Below are positions 1-7,273 of a stretch of 7,282 nt of DNA, one piece after another; position 1 is the stretch's first letter; every line of letters begins with the position of its first letter. The position numbers and the translations under genes were made by a program. Origin of the DNA: DASPLH01 sp035627675 (GTDB taxonomy: Bacteria > Acidobacteriota > Terriglobia > Terriglobales > Acidobacteriaceae); contig DASPLH010000283.1 in NCBI GenBank assembly GCA_035627675.1, positions 1-7,282 on the forward strand, in the 5' to 3' direction. Below the pieces are notes generated by a model. The model was given only the letters and a program-made list of their open reading frames with translations. It was not told the DNA's origin and searched no databases.

Positions 1-347
1 TTGCGCGAGCAACGGCACGGGTAGATGTACCCGCCGCTGACAAGTTCGCGCCACGCGCGCAGATAGTGTGCCCGCCGCCGGCTCTGTTCGTACGGAGCGA
101 AGGGCCCGCCGATGTCCGGGCCTTCCTGCCACTCGATTCCGAGCCAGCGCAGGTCTTCCAGCATCGCACCTGCATACTCCGCGCGTGAACGATGGGGATC
201 GAGGTCTTCGTTGCGAAAGACCAGAACACCGCCGGCCGCGCGCGCCCGCTCGTGGGCCGTCCAAAACGTCCGCGCGTGCCCGAGGTGGAGATATCCGGTG
301 GGCGAAGGCGCGATTCGTCCGCGGTAGAGGTCGCGTGAGGCAGACAC
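1..347 (-). CDS. gluQ: Glutamyl-Q tRNA(Asp) synthetase, N-terminal part (cut by window edge)
   Basis: Enzymes of this family are truncated glutamyl-tRNA synthetase paralogs that activate glutamate and attach it to queuosine at position 34 of tRNA(Asp) in the cytoplasm. About 115 codons are visible; the C-terminal part lies beyond position 1. The sequence opens with RIAPSPTGYLHLGHARTF, containing the class I synthetase HxGH signature (H21, G23, H24). FRNEDLDPHRSR follows at residues 44-55, the counterpart of the family's (I)EDLD adenylate-site segment. The visible end has YPCRC (109-113), matching the first CxC pair of the GluQ zinc site, which argues for GluQ over full-length GltX. The start is a GTG at 347; upstream codons stay open but offer no better start. 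No Shine-Dalgarno is visible, and a -10 box lies just upstream, so translation may be leaderless. A discriminating or non-discriminating GltX is the alternative; the missing C-terminus would settle it. Confidence 0.85.
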   Translation of the reverse strand, partial: MSASRDLYRGRIAPSPTGYLHLGHARTFWTAHERARAAGGVLVFRNEDLDPHRSRAEYAGAMLEDLRWLGIEWQEGPDIGGPFAPYEQSRRRAHYLRAWRELVSGGYIYPCRCSR

Positions 348-354
348 GATCCGT

Positions 355-383
355 AGTATAGAGGGGCGGCAGCCGAGACTTAA
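355..383 (-). promoter_or_regulatory. Candidate promoter of gluQ
   Basis: On the minus strand a TATACT hexamer (360-355) closely matches the -10 consensus. At a 17-nt spacing lies TTAAGT (383-378), a weak -35 match (3 of 6). The last base of the -10 box is 8 nt before the G of the GTG start, so the predicted transcription start falls at or next to the start codon. The -35 sits inside the perfect palindrome GACTTAAGTC at 377-386. The promoter assignment is inferred from sequence only. Confidence 0.5.
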
Positions 384-386
384 GTC
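377..386. repeat. Perfect 10-bp palindrome in the gluQ/methyltransferase spacer
   Basis: GACTTAAGTC is fully self-complementary and is the most AT-rich patch of the 67-nt divergent spacer. It overlaps the proposed -35 element of gluQ and lies 29 nt upstream of the methyltransferase ATG. It could be a small operator, but a 10-bp palindrome can also arise by chance. I see no clear -10/-35 pair for the methyltransferase in this spacer. Confidence 0.35.
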
Positions 387-414
387 ATTTGCTCGCCGGG
401 CTGCGACGACGAAC

Positions 415-1257
415 ATGCAAGACATGAATCAGCCTCATCGACCGGATTGGGACCACTTCGCGCGCGTTCAGGCCAGCCGGCAGTGGCGGCAGCAGTCGGC
501 TGCCATGGGCCGCGCCGCAACCGAGGCAATCGTCGCGGAAGCCCAAATCGAGCCCGGCCTCACGTGTCTCGACGTTGCCAGCGGCACTGGCGAGCCGGCT
601 ATTTCGATCGCCACCCTGATGGGAAACCGTGGGCGCGTGGTCGCCACCGACATCTCCACCCAGCCCTTGAAGATCGCGGCAGAACGCGCTCAGCAGCGCG
701 GGCTTACCAATATCGAATTCCAGCCGGCCGACGTGCACGCGCTCCAGTTCCCTGACCGCTCGTTCGACCGCGTGACTTCGCGGCTGGGGATCATGTTCTT
801 CGCCGATCCGGCAAGAGCCTTCCGGGAGATTTACCGCGTGCTAAGGCCCGGCGGACGCGCGTCATTCCTCGCCTGGGGACCGTTCTTCCAGCCGTACTTC
901 ACCACCACCATCGGCACGTTGATGAAGGAGCTTGGCGTTGCAGAGCTTCCCGCCTCGGGAGCGGCAATGTTCAAATTCAGCGACCCGGCGGAACTCGCGC
1001 GCCAACTCGAGCAGGCGGGGTTTGTGCAGGCCGAGGCCCGCCTCGAAACCTTGCCCTGGACATGGCCGGGACCGCCGAACGATGTCTGGGGATATTTCCA
1101 GGACGTGACCGCGCCCTTCAAGCCCCTCATGCAGTCCGTACCGGAGGAGCAGCGCGACAAGGTGGAACAGGCGGTATGTGAAGCGATGAAGCCCTACTAC
1201 GACGGAGAGGAAATCAAGTTCACAGCCCTCATGGTGCTGGCGTCAGCCATCAAGTAA
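415..1257 (+). CDS. Class I SAM-dependent methyltransferase (UbiE/Methyltransf_11 type)
   Basis: A 280-residue cytoplasmic protein expected to transfer a methyl group from SAM to an unknown acceptor. The Rossmann SAM-binding core is clear. Motif I is LDVASGTGE at residues 52-60, the acidic end of strand 2 is TDIS (D79), and ADVHALQFPDRSFDRV (105-120) is the motif II region. IMFFADPARAFREIYRVLRPGG (126-147) is the helix and post-motif typical of UbiE/COQ5-like enzymes. The C-terminal 130 residues, with several Trp, Phe and Pro, probably form the substrate lid and do not identify the substrate. The gene stands alone, divergent from gluQ and convergent with the dehydratase, so context does not help. 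Translation may start at the ATG at 415 or the in-frame ATG at 424; neither has a good Shine-Dalgarno. True ubiquinone/menaquinone UbiE is possible but not supported by neighbouring quinone genes. Confidence 0.88.
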   Translation: MQDMNQPHRPDWDHFARVQASRQWRQQSAAMGRAATEAIVAEAQIEPGLTCLDVASGTGEPAISIATLMGNRGRVVATDISTQPLKIAAERAQQRGLTNIEFQPADVHALQFPDRSFDRVTSRLGIMFFADPARAFREIYRVLRPGGRASFLAWGPFFQPYFTTTIGTLMKELGVAELPASGAAMFKFSDPAELARQLEQAGFVQAEARLETLPWTWPGPPNDVWGYFQDVTAPFKPLMQSVPEEQRDKVEQAVCEAMKPYYDGEEIKFTALMVLASAIK

Positions 1258-1287
1258 GTGGTTAATGTCCGGGGACTTACAACCCAC
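1258..1287. terminator. Imperfect stem-loop between convergent genes (possible bidirectional terminator)
   Basis: The 33-nt gap between the methyltransferase stop (1257) and the dehydratase stop (1291) is almost filled by an imperfect inverted repeat. GTGG, TT, AA and GTCC (1258-1270) can pair with GGAC, TT, AA and CCAC (1273-1287), with small bulges. No T-tract follows on either strand, so a classical intrinsic terminator is not proven. Its position between two converging stops is the main support. Confidence 0.3.
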
Positions 1288-1290
1288 CCC

Positions 1291-2382
1291 TCATCCATTC
1301 TGGAGGCGGTAGCGGTCCACTGGGTAGTTGGTCGCGAGCCAGTTCCGATAGGTCTCCGAGTCCACCTGGGCGAGCCATTCTTCGCGATCCAGATACCAAC
1401 GGACAGTCGTTCTCAGGGCTGTGCGGAAGTCATGCTCTGGCCGCCATCCCAGCTCGTCGGCGATCTTCAAGCAGTCCAGCGCATAACGCAGGTCATGCGC
1501 GGGGCGGTCCTCCACGAACGCGATCAGCGACGCATACCCGCCCGGCCTCGACGTCGGACGAAGCTCGTCCAGGACCGCACAGAGCTCGCGCACGAGATCG
1601 AGGTTCGCGATCTGGTTCCCGCCGCCAACGTGGTAGCGCTCACCCGCCCTGCCCCGAGCCGCTACAACCCGGACCGCCGCGCATTGGTCTCCAACGTAGA
1701 TCCAGTCGCGCACATTCAATCCGCTACCGTAGATCGGCAGACACTCACCCCTCAGCGCATTCCGGATCATCAATGGAATGAGCTTCTCTGGAAACTGCCG
1801 CGGGCCAAAATTGTTGGACGGGACCACAGTCACTACCGGTAGAGAGTACGTCCGGTAGAAACTGCCGACCAGTTGGTCTGCAGCCGCCTTCGTCGCCGAG
1901 TACGGACTTGACGGCGCGTACGGGGCGTTCTCCCGTACAGGGAGGTCGTCCATGGCGAGTGAGCCATACACCTCGTCGGTCGAGATGTGGACGAACCGGA
2001 ACCCGTCGCGCTGGCCTTGAGTCAGCGCCTGCCAGTACCTCAATGTTGCCAGCAGCAGAGTGTGCGTCCCCGTGACGTTCGTCTCCAGGAAGGCCTTTGG
2101 AAAATGCAGCGAACGATCGACATGCGTCTCGGCCGCGAAGTGCACGACCGCCCGCGGTCGCTCGCGCGTCAGCACGTCAACGACCGCGTGCTCGTCACAC
2201 ACATCCGCGCGAACCAGCTTGTAGCGCTCGTTCTGCTCGAGTTCCCTCACCGTGAGTGGATTCGCCGCGTACGTCAGCTTGTCGAGATTGACGATGCTGG
2301 CCTCTTCACGCTGGAGCCAATCCAGTATGAAGTTGGACCCGATGAATCCCGCACCGCCAGTGACCAGAATGCAGTCTTCCAT
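1291..2382 (-). CDS. rfbB: dTDP-glucose 4,6-dehydratase
   Basis: RfbB/RmlB converts dTDP-D-glucose to dTDP-4-keto-6-deoxy-D-glucose, the second step towards dTDP-L-rhamnose and other deoxysugars used in surface polysaccharides or glycosides. The 363-residue protein is a full-length extended short-chain dehydrogenase. The NAD site is GGAGFIGSNF (9-18, GxxGxxG), THVDRS lies at 86-91, and the catalytic TDE triplet is T135-D136-E137 in STDEVYG. The active pair is Y161/K165 (YSATK). NNFGPRQFPEKLIP (190-203), NVRDWIYV (223-230) and EDRPAHDLRYA (291-301) are the substrate and subfamily signatures that separate RfbB from UDP-sugar epimerases. The ATG is 6 nt after the upstream iron exporter gene's stop, and a GAGG Shine-Dalgarno overlaps that stop, so translation is likely coupled. 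No other rml/rfb genes are in the window, which is unusual, since rfbB often sits with rfbA, rfbC and rfbD. Confidence 0.95.
   Translation of the reverse strand: MEDCILVTGGAGFIGSNFILDWLQREEASIVNLDKLTYAANPLTVRELEQNERYKLVRADVCDEHAVVDVLTRERPRAVVHFAAETHVDRSLHFPKAFLETNVTGTHTLLLATLRYWQALTQGQRDGFRFVHISTDEVYGSLAMDDLPVRENAPYAPSSPYSATKAAADQLVGSFYRTYSLPVVTVVPSNNFGPRQFPEKLIPLMIRNALRGECLPIYGSGLNVRDWIYVGDQCAAVRVVAARGRAGERYHVGGGNQIANLDLVRELCAVLDELRPTSRPGGYASLIAFVEDRPAHDLRYALDCLKIADELGWRPEHDFRTALRTTVRWYLDREEWLAQVDSETYRNWLATNYPVDRYRLQNG
2044..2061. repeat. 18-bp repeat, copy 1 (inside rfbB)
   Basis: TGTTGCCAGCAGCAGAGT occurs here and again, exactly and in the same orientation, at 4013-4030. Here it lies on the non-coding strand of rfbB and corresponds to the TLLLAT segment (residues 108-113). 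The flanking bases differ between the copies. Confidence 0.6.
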
Positions 2383-2386
2383 GTGG

Positions 2387-2390
2387 CCTC
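2387..2390 (-). promoter_or_regulatory. Shine-Dalgarno of rfbB overlapping the upstream stop codon
   Basis: On the minus strand the junction reads TGA-GGCCAC-ATG. GAGG (2390-2387) begins inside the TGA stop of the iron exporter gene and lies 4 nt before the rfbB ATG. This fixes the rfbB start and indicates that ribosomes finishing the upstream gene can feed straight into rfbB. Confidence 0.65.
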
Positions 2391-3345
2391 ACGCGCTTCC
2401 TATCAGGATGCCTGCGAGAAAGACCAGTGCCCCGCCCACCATCACCTGCGCCGCAGCCGAAAGCGGTGGAGTGTCCATGTACCGGTAGCGGATGTAGGAG
2501 ATGACGGCGAGTTCGAGCACCACGACCACAACGGCGATCACCGTAGCGATTCCGAAGCTGGGGATCAGGTAGGGCAGCGTGTGTCCCACGCCTCCCAGGG
2601 TCGTCATCAACCCGCAAATGAATCCTCGCAGCCACGGATGTCCGCGGCCAGTGAGGCTGCCATCGTCCGACAGCGCTTCGGCGAAGCCCATGCTGATGCC
2701 CGCTCCGATCGAGGCCGCCAGTCCCACCAGCAACGCGTCGTGGCTGTTCTTTGTGGCGAAGGCGGCGGCGAACAGTGGCGCAAGCGTGGAGACCGAGCCA
2801 TCCATGAGGCCGGCCAGTCCCGGCTGCACCACCTGGAGCACAAACAGCCGGCGGCTTGCTTCGTCTTCGCTCTGCCGCGCGTCGGCCGTCAGCTTTTCCT
2901 TGCCCAGTGCCTCGGCACGGTTGGCGTGCGAGACCTCTTCCGTCGCGAGGTCGTCGAGAAGCTGGCGGACGCCGGCATCCTGCGCCCGCCGGGCCGCGCG
3001 GCGATAGAAATTGCGAATCTCGATCTCCATCGCGCTCGCCTGCGAGCGGACCGTGTCCAGCCCGAGCGGCCGCACCAGCCATATCGGACGCCGGTTCACG
3101 AAGCCCTTCACGTCGTTGCGGCGGATCAGCGGGATGTGGTCTCCGAACTTCACGCGGTAGAGGTCCAGCAGGCGGCGGCGGTGCTCCGTCTCCTCCTCCC
3201 GCATACCCTCGAACACCTCTGCCGAGGCCGGGTAGTTCTCGCGCAGTCCCTCGGCGAAATCCGCGTAGATGCGCTCGTCTTCTTCCTCCAGGGAAATAGC
3301 GAGCGCCAGAATTTCTCGTTCAGACAGGCTGTCGAAATCACGCAT
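2389..3345 (-). CDS. mbfA: Erythrin-VIT1 family membrane iron exporter (MbfA-like)
   Basis: A 318-residue fusion of an N-terminal ferritin-like (erythrin) domain and a C-terminal VIT1/CCC1 membrane domain. Family members such as rhizobial MbfA sense or bind iron through the di-iron domain and export it across the inner membrane, protecting against iron and peroxide stress. The di-iron ligand pattern is complete: Glu in helix 1 (E20-E22), E52-x-x-H55 (EETEH), Glu in helix 3 (E107/E109) and E137-x-x-H140 (EEVSH). From about residue 168 the VIT1 part begins, with GLMDGSVSTL (177-186) as the Asp-containing first membrane helix and MGFAEALSDDG (219-229) as the conserved polar segment. Hydrophobic helices lie near 177-198, 203-224, 240-262, 264-287 and 297-317. 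Length matches the family (about 320). It is the first gene of a probable two-gene unit with rfbB. The ATG at 3345 has no clear Shine-Dalgarno and is preceded by an inverted repeat. Confidence 0.9.
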   Translation of the reverse strand: MRDFDSLSEREILALAISLEEEDERIYADFAEGLRENYPASAEVFEGMREEETEHRRRLLDLYRVKFGDHIPLIRRNDVKGFVNRRPIWLVRPLGLDTVRSQASAMEIEIRNFYRRAARRAQDAGVRQLLDDLATEEVSHANRAEALGKEKLTADARQSEDEASRRLFVLQVVQPGLAGLMDGSVSTLAPLFAAAFATKNSHDALLVGLAASIGAGISMGFAEALSDDGSLTGRGHPWLRGFICGLMTTLGGVGHTLPYLIPSFGIATVIAVVVVVLELAVISYIRYRYMDTPPLSAAAQVMVGGALVFLAGILIGSA

Positions 3346-3347
3346 AT

Positions 3348-3361
3348 GGTTCGGGTGAACC
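3348..3361. promoter_or_regulatory. Operator-like inverted repeat just upstream of mbfA
   Basis: GGTTC-GGGT-GAACC is a perfect 5-bp-arm inverted repeat, and its right arm overlaps a second small palindrome (GAAC-C-GTTC, 3357-3365). It ends 2 nt before the mbfA ATG and begins 5 nt downstream of the proposed mbfA -10 box, so it covers the predicted transcription start. A repressor bound here would block mbfA directly. As RNA it could also form a small hairpin hiding the start. It does not look like a textbook Fur box. The binding protein is unknown. Confidence 0.4.
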
Positions 3362-3365
3362 GTTC

Positions 3366-3371
3366 ATTGTA
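3366..3371 (-). promoter_or_regulatory. Candidate -10 box for mbfA-rfbB
   Basis: On the minus strand TACAAT (3371-3366) matches the sigma-70 -10 consensus at 5 of 6 bases. The predicted transcription start near 3359 would give a leader of about 14 nt before the ATG. No convincing -35 is found at 16-18 nt, which suggests either a weak basal promoter or one that needs an activator. Confidence 0.45.
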
Positions 3372-3384
3372 CGCGCAGGAAGTT

Positions 3385-3390
3385 TACAAT
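3385..3390 (+). promoter_or_regulatory. Candidate -10 box for polX
   Basis: TACAAT on the plus strand matches the -10 consensus at 5 of 6 bases. Its last base is 8 nt before the G of the polX GTG, so the transcript should begin at or one base before the start codon. A weak -35 candidate, TTCATT (3363-3368), lies at 16 nt spacing. The box is the mirror image of the mbfA -10 box (ATTGTA-N13-TACAAT), so the pair may instead be one protein-binding site. Confidence 0.5.
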
Positions 3391-3397
3391 CCCTGCC

Positions 3398-5137
3398 GTG
3401 GACAACAAGGCCATTGCCAACGTGCTGTATGAGACCGCCGACCTGATGGAGGTCGCCGGAGAAGACGGTTTCCGCATCCGCTCGTACAGGAACGCAGCCG
3501 AATCCATCGAGGGCTGGCCCGAGCGCATTTCGGAGATCGTGGACGACCAGAAGGCCATGCTCGCCATCCCCGGAATCGGCAAGGGCATGGTCGCGAACAT
3601 CCAGGAGCTGTTCCGCGAAGGACGCCTGAAGCTGCACGAGCAGTTGCTCGAGAAATATCGGCCGACGATGCTCGAGCTGCTGAAGATCCAGGGGCTGGGA
3701 CCCAAGACGATCTCCATGATCTGGTCGGCTTTCCAGGTTTCCGACCTGGACGGAGTCGCCCAACTGGCGCGCGAAGGCAAGCTTCGCACCCTCCCGCGGC
3801 TGAGCGCCAGGACGGAAGAAAAGATCCTCAAATCCATCGAGGCCTACCGTTCTATCTCCGGACGCTTCCTGCTCGACGAAGCTGATCGCATCGCCGAGCG
3901 GCTCGTCTCGCATCTCGCGGGTCTCGAAGGCGTGGAGAAGATCACGCCCGCCGGTTCCCTGCGCCGCGGACGCGAGACGGTCGGCGACCTCGACATCCTC
4001 ATCACCGGTCCGTGTTGCCAGCAGCAGAGTCAGCGCGACGCCACGATCGAGCGCATCGTGAACTTCCCCGGCATTCTCGATGTCCTCGCCAAGGGCGACA
4101 ACAAGGTGAGCATCAAGCTGCGCAGCGGCATGCAGGTGGACGTGCGCATCCTGCCGCCTGAGTCGTACGGGGCGGCGCTTCAGTACTTCACAGGTTCGAA
4201 GTCGCACAACGTCGCTCTCCGCCAGCGCGCGCTGAAGATGGGCCTCACCCTCAGCGAGTACGGCCTCTTCACCTTGGAGAGCAACGAGCGAGTGGCCGGC
4301 GCGTCCGAAGAGGAGATATACGGCAAGCTCGGGCTGGCGTGGATTCCGCCGGAGATGCGCGAGAGCTGCGGTGAATTCGAATTGGCGCAACGCAACGAAA
4401 TACCCGACCTCATCAAGGTTGAGGACATCCAGGGCGAAGTCCACATGCATACGGTCGAAACCGACGGCCGTTGCACGATCGAGGAAATGGCCCTCGCCGC
4501 CCGCGAGCGCGGATACAAGTACATCGCGATCACCGATCACTCCAAGAATCTCGCCTTCGCCAACGGGCTCGACGATGAGCGCGCCGAGAAGCACCTCAAG
4601 CGCATTCGACGCTGCAACGAGCAGATCGAAGGTATCGAGATCATGGCCGGAATCGAAGTAGACATCCTCGGCGACGGAGAGCTGGACCTGAGCGAATCCG
4701 TTCTGGCCGGAATGGATGTCGTCATTGCCAGCGTCCACTCGGCTTTCAACCAGGAACCCGCGAAAATGACCGACCGCCTGCTGCGCGCCGTCTCACATCC
4801 GCACGTCACGGCGCTGGGCCATCCCACAGGGCGAATTCTGCTCCGGCGCGACGCTTACCAGTTCGACATGGATGCCGTGCTGAAGGCGGCGGCGGCGAAC
4901 AACGTTGCCATGGAGTTGAACGCCTACCCCGACCGGCTCGACCTCTGCGATCTCCACCTCAGGATGGCCCGCGAGCGCGGCGTCAGGATCGTGATCAACA
5001 CGGACGCGCACCACACGACACACTTCGAGAAGCTCAAGTACGGCATTCTCCAGGCCCGGCGAGCGTGGCTGACCAAAACGGACATCCTGAACGCCTTACC
5101 GCTGGATCAGTTCCGCAAAGCCGTCTCCCGGGTGTAA
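3398..5137 (+). CDS. polX: DNA polymerase X with C-terminal PHP nuclease domain
   Basis: Bacterial PolX fills short gaps in base-excision repair, and its PHP domain supplies Mn-dependent 3'-5' exonuclease and AP-endonuclease activity. The 579-residue length is typical. Helix-hairpin-helix DNA-binding motifs lie at IPGIGKGMVANI (57-68) and IQGLGPKTISMIW (97-109). The palm has GSLRRGRETVGDLDIL (186-201), with metal-binding D197 and D199, and the third Asp is D248 in QVDVRI. The PHP domain (about 345-579) keeps all expected ligands: H349 and H351 (HMH), D356, H381 (TDH), E420 (GIEVD), H447 (SVHSA), H475 (GHP), D536 and H538 (NTDAH). Both active sites therefore look intact. The start is GTG at 3398 with a -10 box just upstream, so the mRNA may be leaderless; an AGGAAG at 3377-3382 is too distant for a normal Shine-Dalgarno. 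A small membrane-protein gene follows after 57 nt and may share the transcript. Confidence 0.96.
   Translation: MDNKAIANVLYETADLMEVAGEDGFRIRSYRNAAESIEGWPERISEIVDDQKAMLAIPGIGKGMVANIQELFREGRLKLHEQLLEKYRPTMLELLKIQGLGPKTISMIWSAFQVSDLDGVAQLAREGKLRTLPRLSARTEEKILKSIEAYRSISGRFLLDEADRIAERLVSHLAGLEGVEKITPAGSLRRGRETVGDLDILITGPCCQQQSQRDATIERIVNFPGILDVLAKGDNKVSIKLRSGMQVDVRILPPESYGAALQYFTGSKSHNVALRQRALKMGLTLSEYGLFTLESNERVAGASEEEIYGKLGLAWIPPEMRESCGEFELAQRNEIPDLIKVEDIQGEVHMHTVETDGRCTIEEMALAARERGYKYIAITDHSKNLAFANGLDDERAEKHLKRIRRCNEQIEGIEIMAGIEVDILGDGELDLSESVLAGMDVVIASVHSAFNQEPAKMTDRLLRAVSHPHVTALGHPTGRILLRRDAYQFDMDAVLKAAAANNVAMELNAYPDRLDLCDLHLRMARERGVRIVINTDAHHTTHFEKLKYGILQARRAWLTKTDILNALPLDQFRKAVSRV
4013..4030. 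repeat. 18-bp repeat, copy 2 (inside polX)
   Basis: This is an exact second copy of the 18-mer found at 2044-2061. Here it is in frame in polX and encodes CCQQQS (residues 206-211), just after the catalytic DLDILITG strand, where family members vary in sequence and length. A CAG-triplet run lies inside it. Confidence 0.6.
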
Positions 5138-5168
5138 GCTCTGCCGTACACCGGGCCCCGCGACTCTG

Positions 5169-5179
5169 CATCTCAGATG
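5169..5179. repeat. Short palindrome in the polX/hypothetical spacer
   Basis: CATCT-C-AGATG is an 11-bp odd palindrome, 6 nt upstream of the Shine-Dalgarno of the next gene. The one-base loop is too tight for a full RNA hairpin, so if functional it is more likely a DNA site. The rest of the 57-nt spacer shows no convincing promoter or terminator. Confidence 0.25.
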
Positions 5180-5184
5180 TAGTG

Positions 5185-5190
5185 AGGAGG
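5185..5190 (+). promoter_or_regulatory. Strong Shine-Dalgarno of the 186-residue gene
   Basis: AGGAGG lies 4 nt before the ATG at 5195. It is the best ribosome binding site in the window and fixes this start. It contrasts with polX, mbfA, gluQ and the methyltransferase, which lack clear sites. Confidence 0.8.
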
Positions 5191-5194
5191 AGCT

Positions 5195-5755
5195 ATGGGC
5201 AGCGCAAACCCGAAGAGAGACCCGGAATACGATGCCGGGCACGTCCCCATGACAGAAGAGCTGGACGACGCCAGGCACACGATGCCGAGCGTCGCTCCCG
5301 TGGCGATCGCGCTCGTGCTGGTGGCCGTGGCAATCGGCGTCGCGGCATACGTCTTCCGGGCGAAACCCGTCGTATCGGGCAAGATCGACAACGCTTACGC
5401 CGTCACGGTCCCGAGGCAGAACACGGTCCTGGCGGCTGTGAATGTGACTTTCAAGAACGTTCACGACAAGCCGATCACGCTCCGGTCCGTCTCCGTCACG
5501 CTCAACAGCGACGACGGCGAGCACACCGACGATGGGGCGTCCGTGGCGGACTTCCCGCGTTATGTGCAGGCGTATCCGGAACTGGCTCAACATGTGACGC
5601 AAGGTATCGCCCGCGAAACCAGGCTGGCGCCGGGACAGGAACTCTCCGGAACGGTGATCGTGTCCTTCCCCGTGACCAAGGAGAAGTTCGATGCACGCAG
5701 AGACCTTTCAGCGAACCTCAGCGTCTTCGATCACCGACCGGTAGAGATACGTTAG
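5195..5755 (+). CDS. Small membrane-anchored protein of unknown function
   Basis: I do not recognise this 186-residue protein as a named family. It has a charged N-terminus of about 30 residues (PKRDPEYDAGHVP and further acidic residues). One hydrophobic helix follows at about 34-54 (APVAIALVLVAVAIGVAAYVF), then RAK. A soluble domain of about 130 residues is rich in alternating beta-strand patterns: LAAVNVTFKNV (79-89), ITLRSVSVTLNS (94-105) and SGTVIVSFPVT (151-161), with LAPGQ (144-148) before the last. This resembles the Ig-like fold of DUF4352/DUF2393-type proteins, but that is a pattern match by eye only. The single helix and lack of a signal-peptidase or lipobox motif suggest an anchored protein; which side the domain faces is unclear, and the positive RAK after the helix would favour the cytoplasm. 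It follows polX by 57 nt and has a strong Shine-Dalgarno. A hairpin terminator lies 17 nt after the stop. Confidence 0.82.
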   Translation: MGSANPKRDPEYDAGHVPMTEELDDARHTMPSVAPVAIALVLVAVAIGVAAYVFRAKPVVSGKIDNAYAVTVPRQNTVLAAVNVTFKNVHDKPITLRSVSVTLNSDDGEHTDDGASVADFPRYVQAYPELAQHVTQGIARETRLAPGQELSGTVIVSFPVTKEKFDARRDLSANLSVFDHRPVEIR

Positions 5756-5772
5756 CGGGCACGCAAAGCGAA

Positions 5773-5799
5773 AGAGGCGCTCTCGTTGAGAGCGCCTCT
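5773..5799. terminator. Strong hairpin, likely bidirectional terminator
   Basis: AGAGGCGCTCTC (5773-5784), a GTT loop and GAGAGCGCCTCT (5788-5799) form a perfect 12-bp GC-rich stem. It sits between the convergent stops of the small membrane-protein gene (5755) and ahcY (5822). On the minus strand the base after the stem begins TTCGCTTTGCG, only partly U-rich; on the plus strand there is no T-tract. The stem strength and position make a shared terminator the best reading. Confidence 0.75.
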
Positions 5800-5821
5800 C
5801 GAATCTGGAACAACAACGTCG

Positions 5822-7270
<1,449 letters not shown>

Positions 7271-7273
7271 TCC

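Noticed and set aside
68..361. Open frames on the plus strand opposite gluQ
   Set aside because: The minus strand encodes an intact class I synthetase N-terminus with the HxGH and CxC motifs. The plus-strand frames are Arg/Pro-rich composition artefacts.
1258..1842. A 194-codon plus-strand frame starting with GTG right after the methyltransferase stop
   Set aside because: It lies entirely opposite the conserved C-terminal part of rfbB and has no domain. The apparent tandem arrangement is chance.
1987..3432. A 481-codon open frame on the plus strand, antisense to rfbB and the iron exporter gene
   Set aside because: It runs across two genes with full sets of conserved motifs on the minus strand. 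Its translation is rich in Arg, His and Gln with no recognisable domain, as expected of a GC-rich shadow frame.
3338..4738. A 466-codon open frame on the minus strand, antisense to polX
   Set aside because: polX is unambiguous on the plus strand. This frame has no recognisable fold and would overlap the divergent promoter region and the mbfA start.
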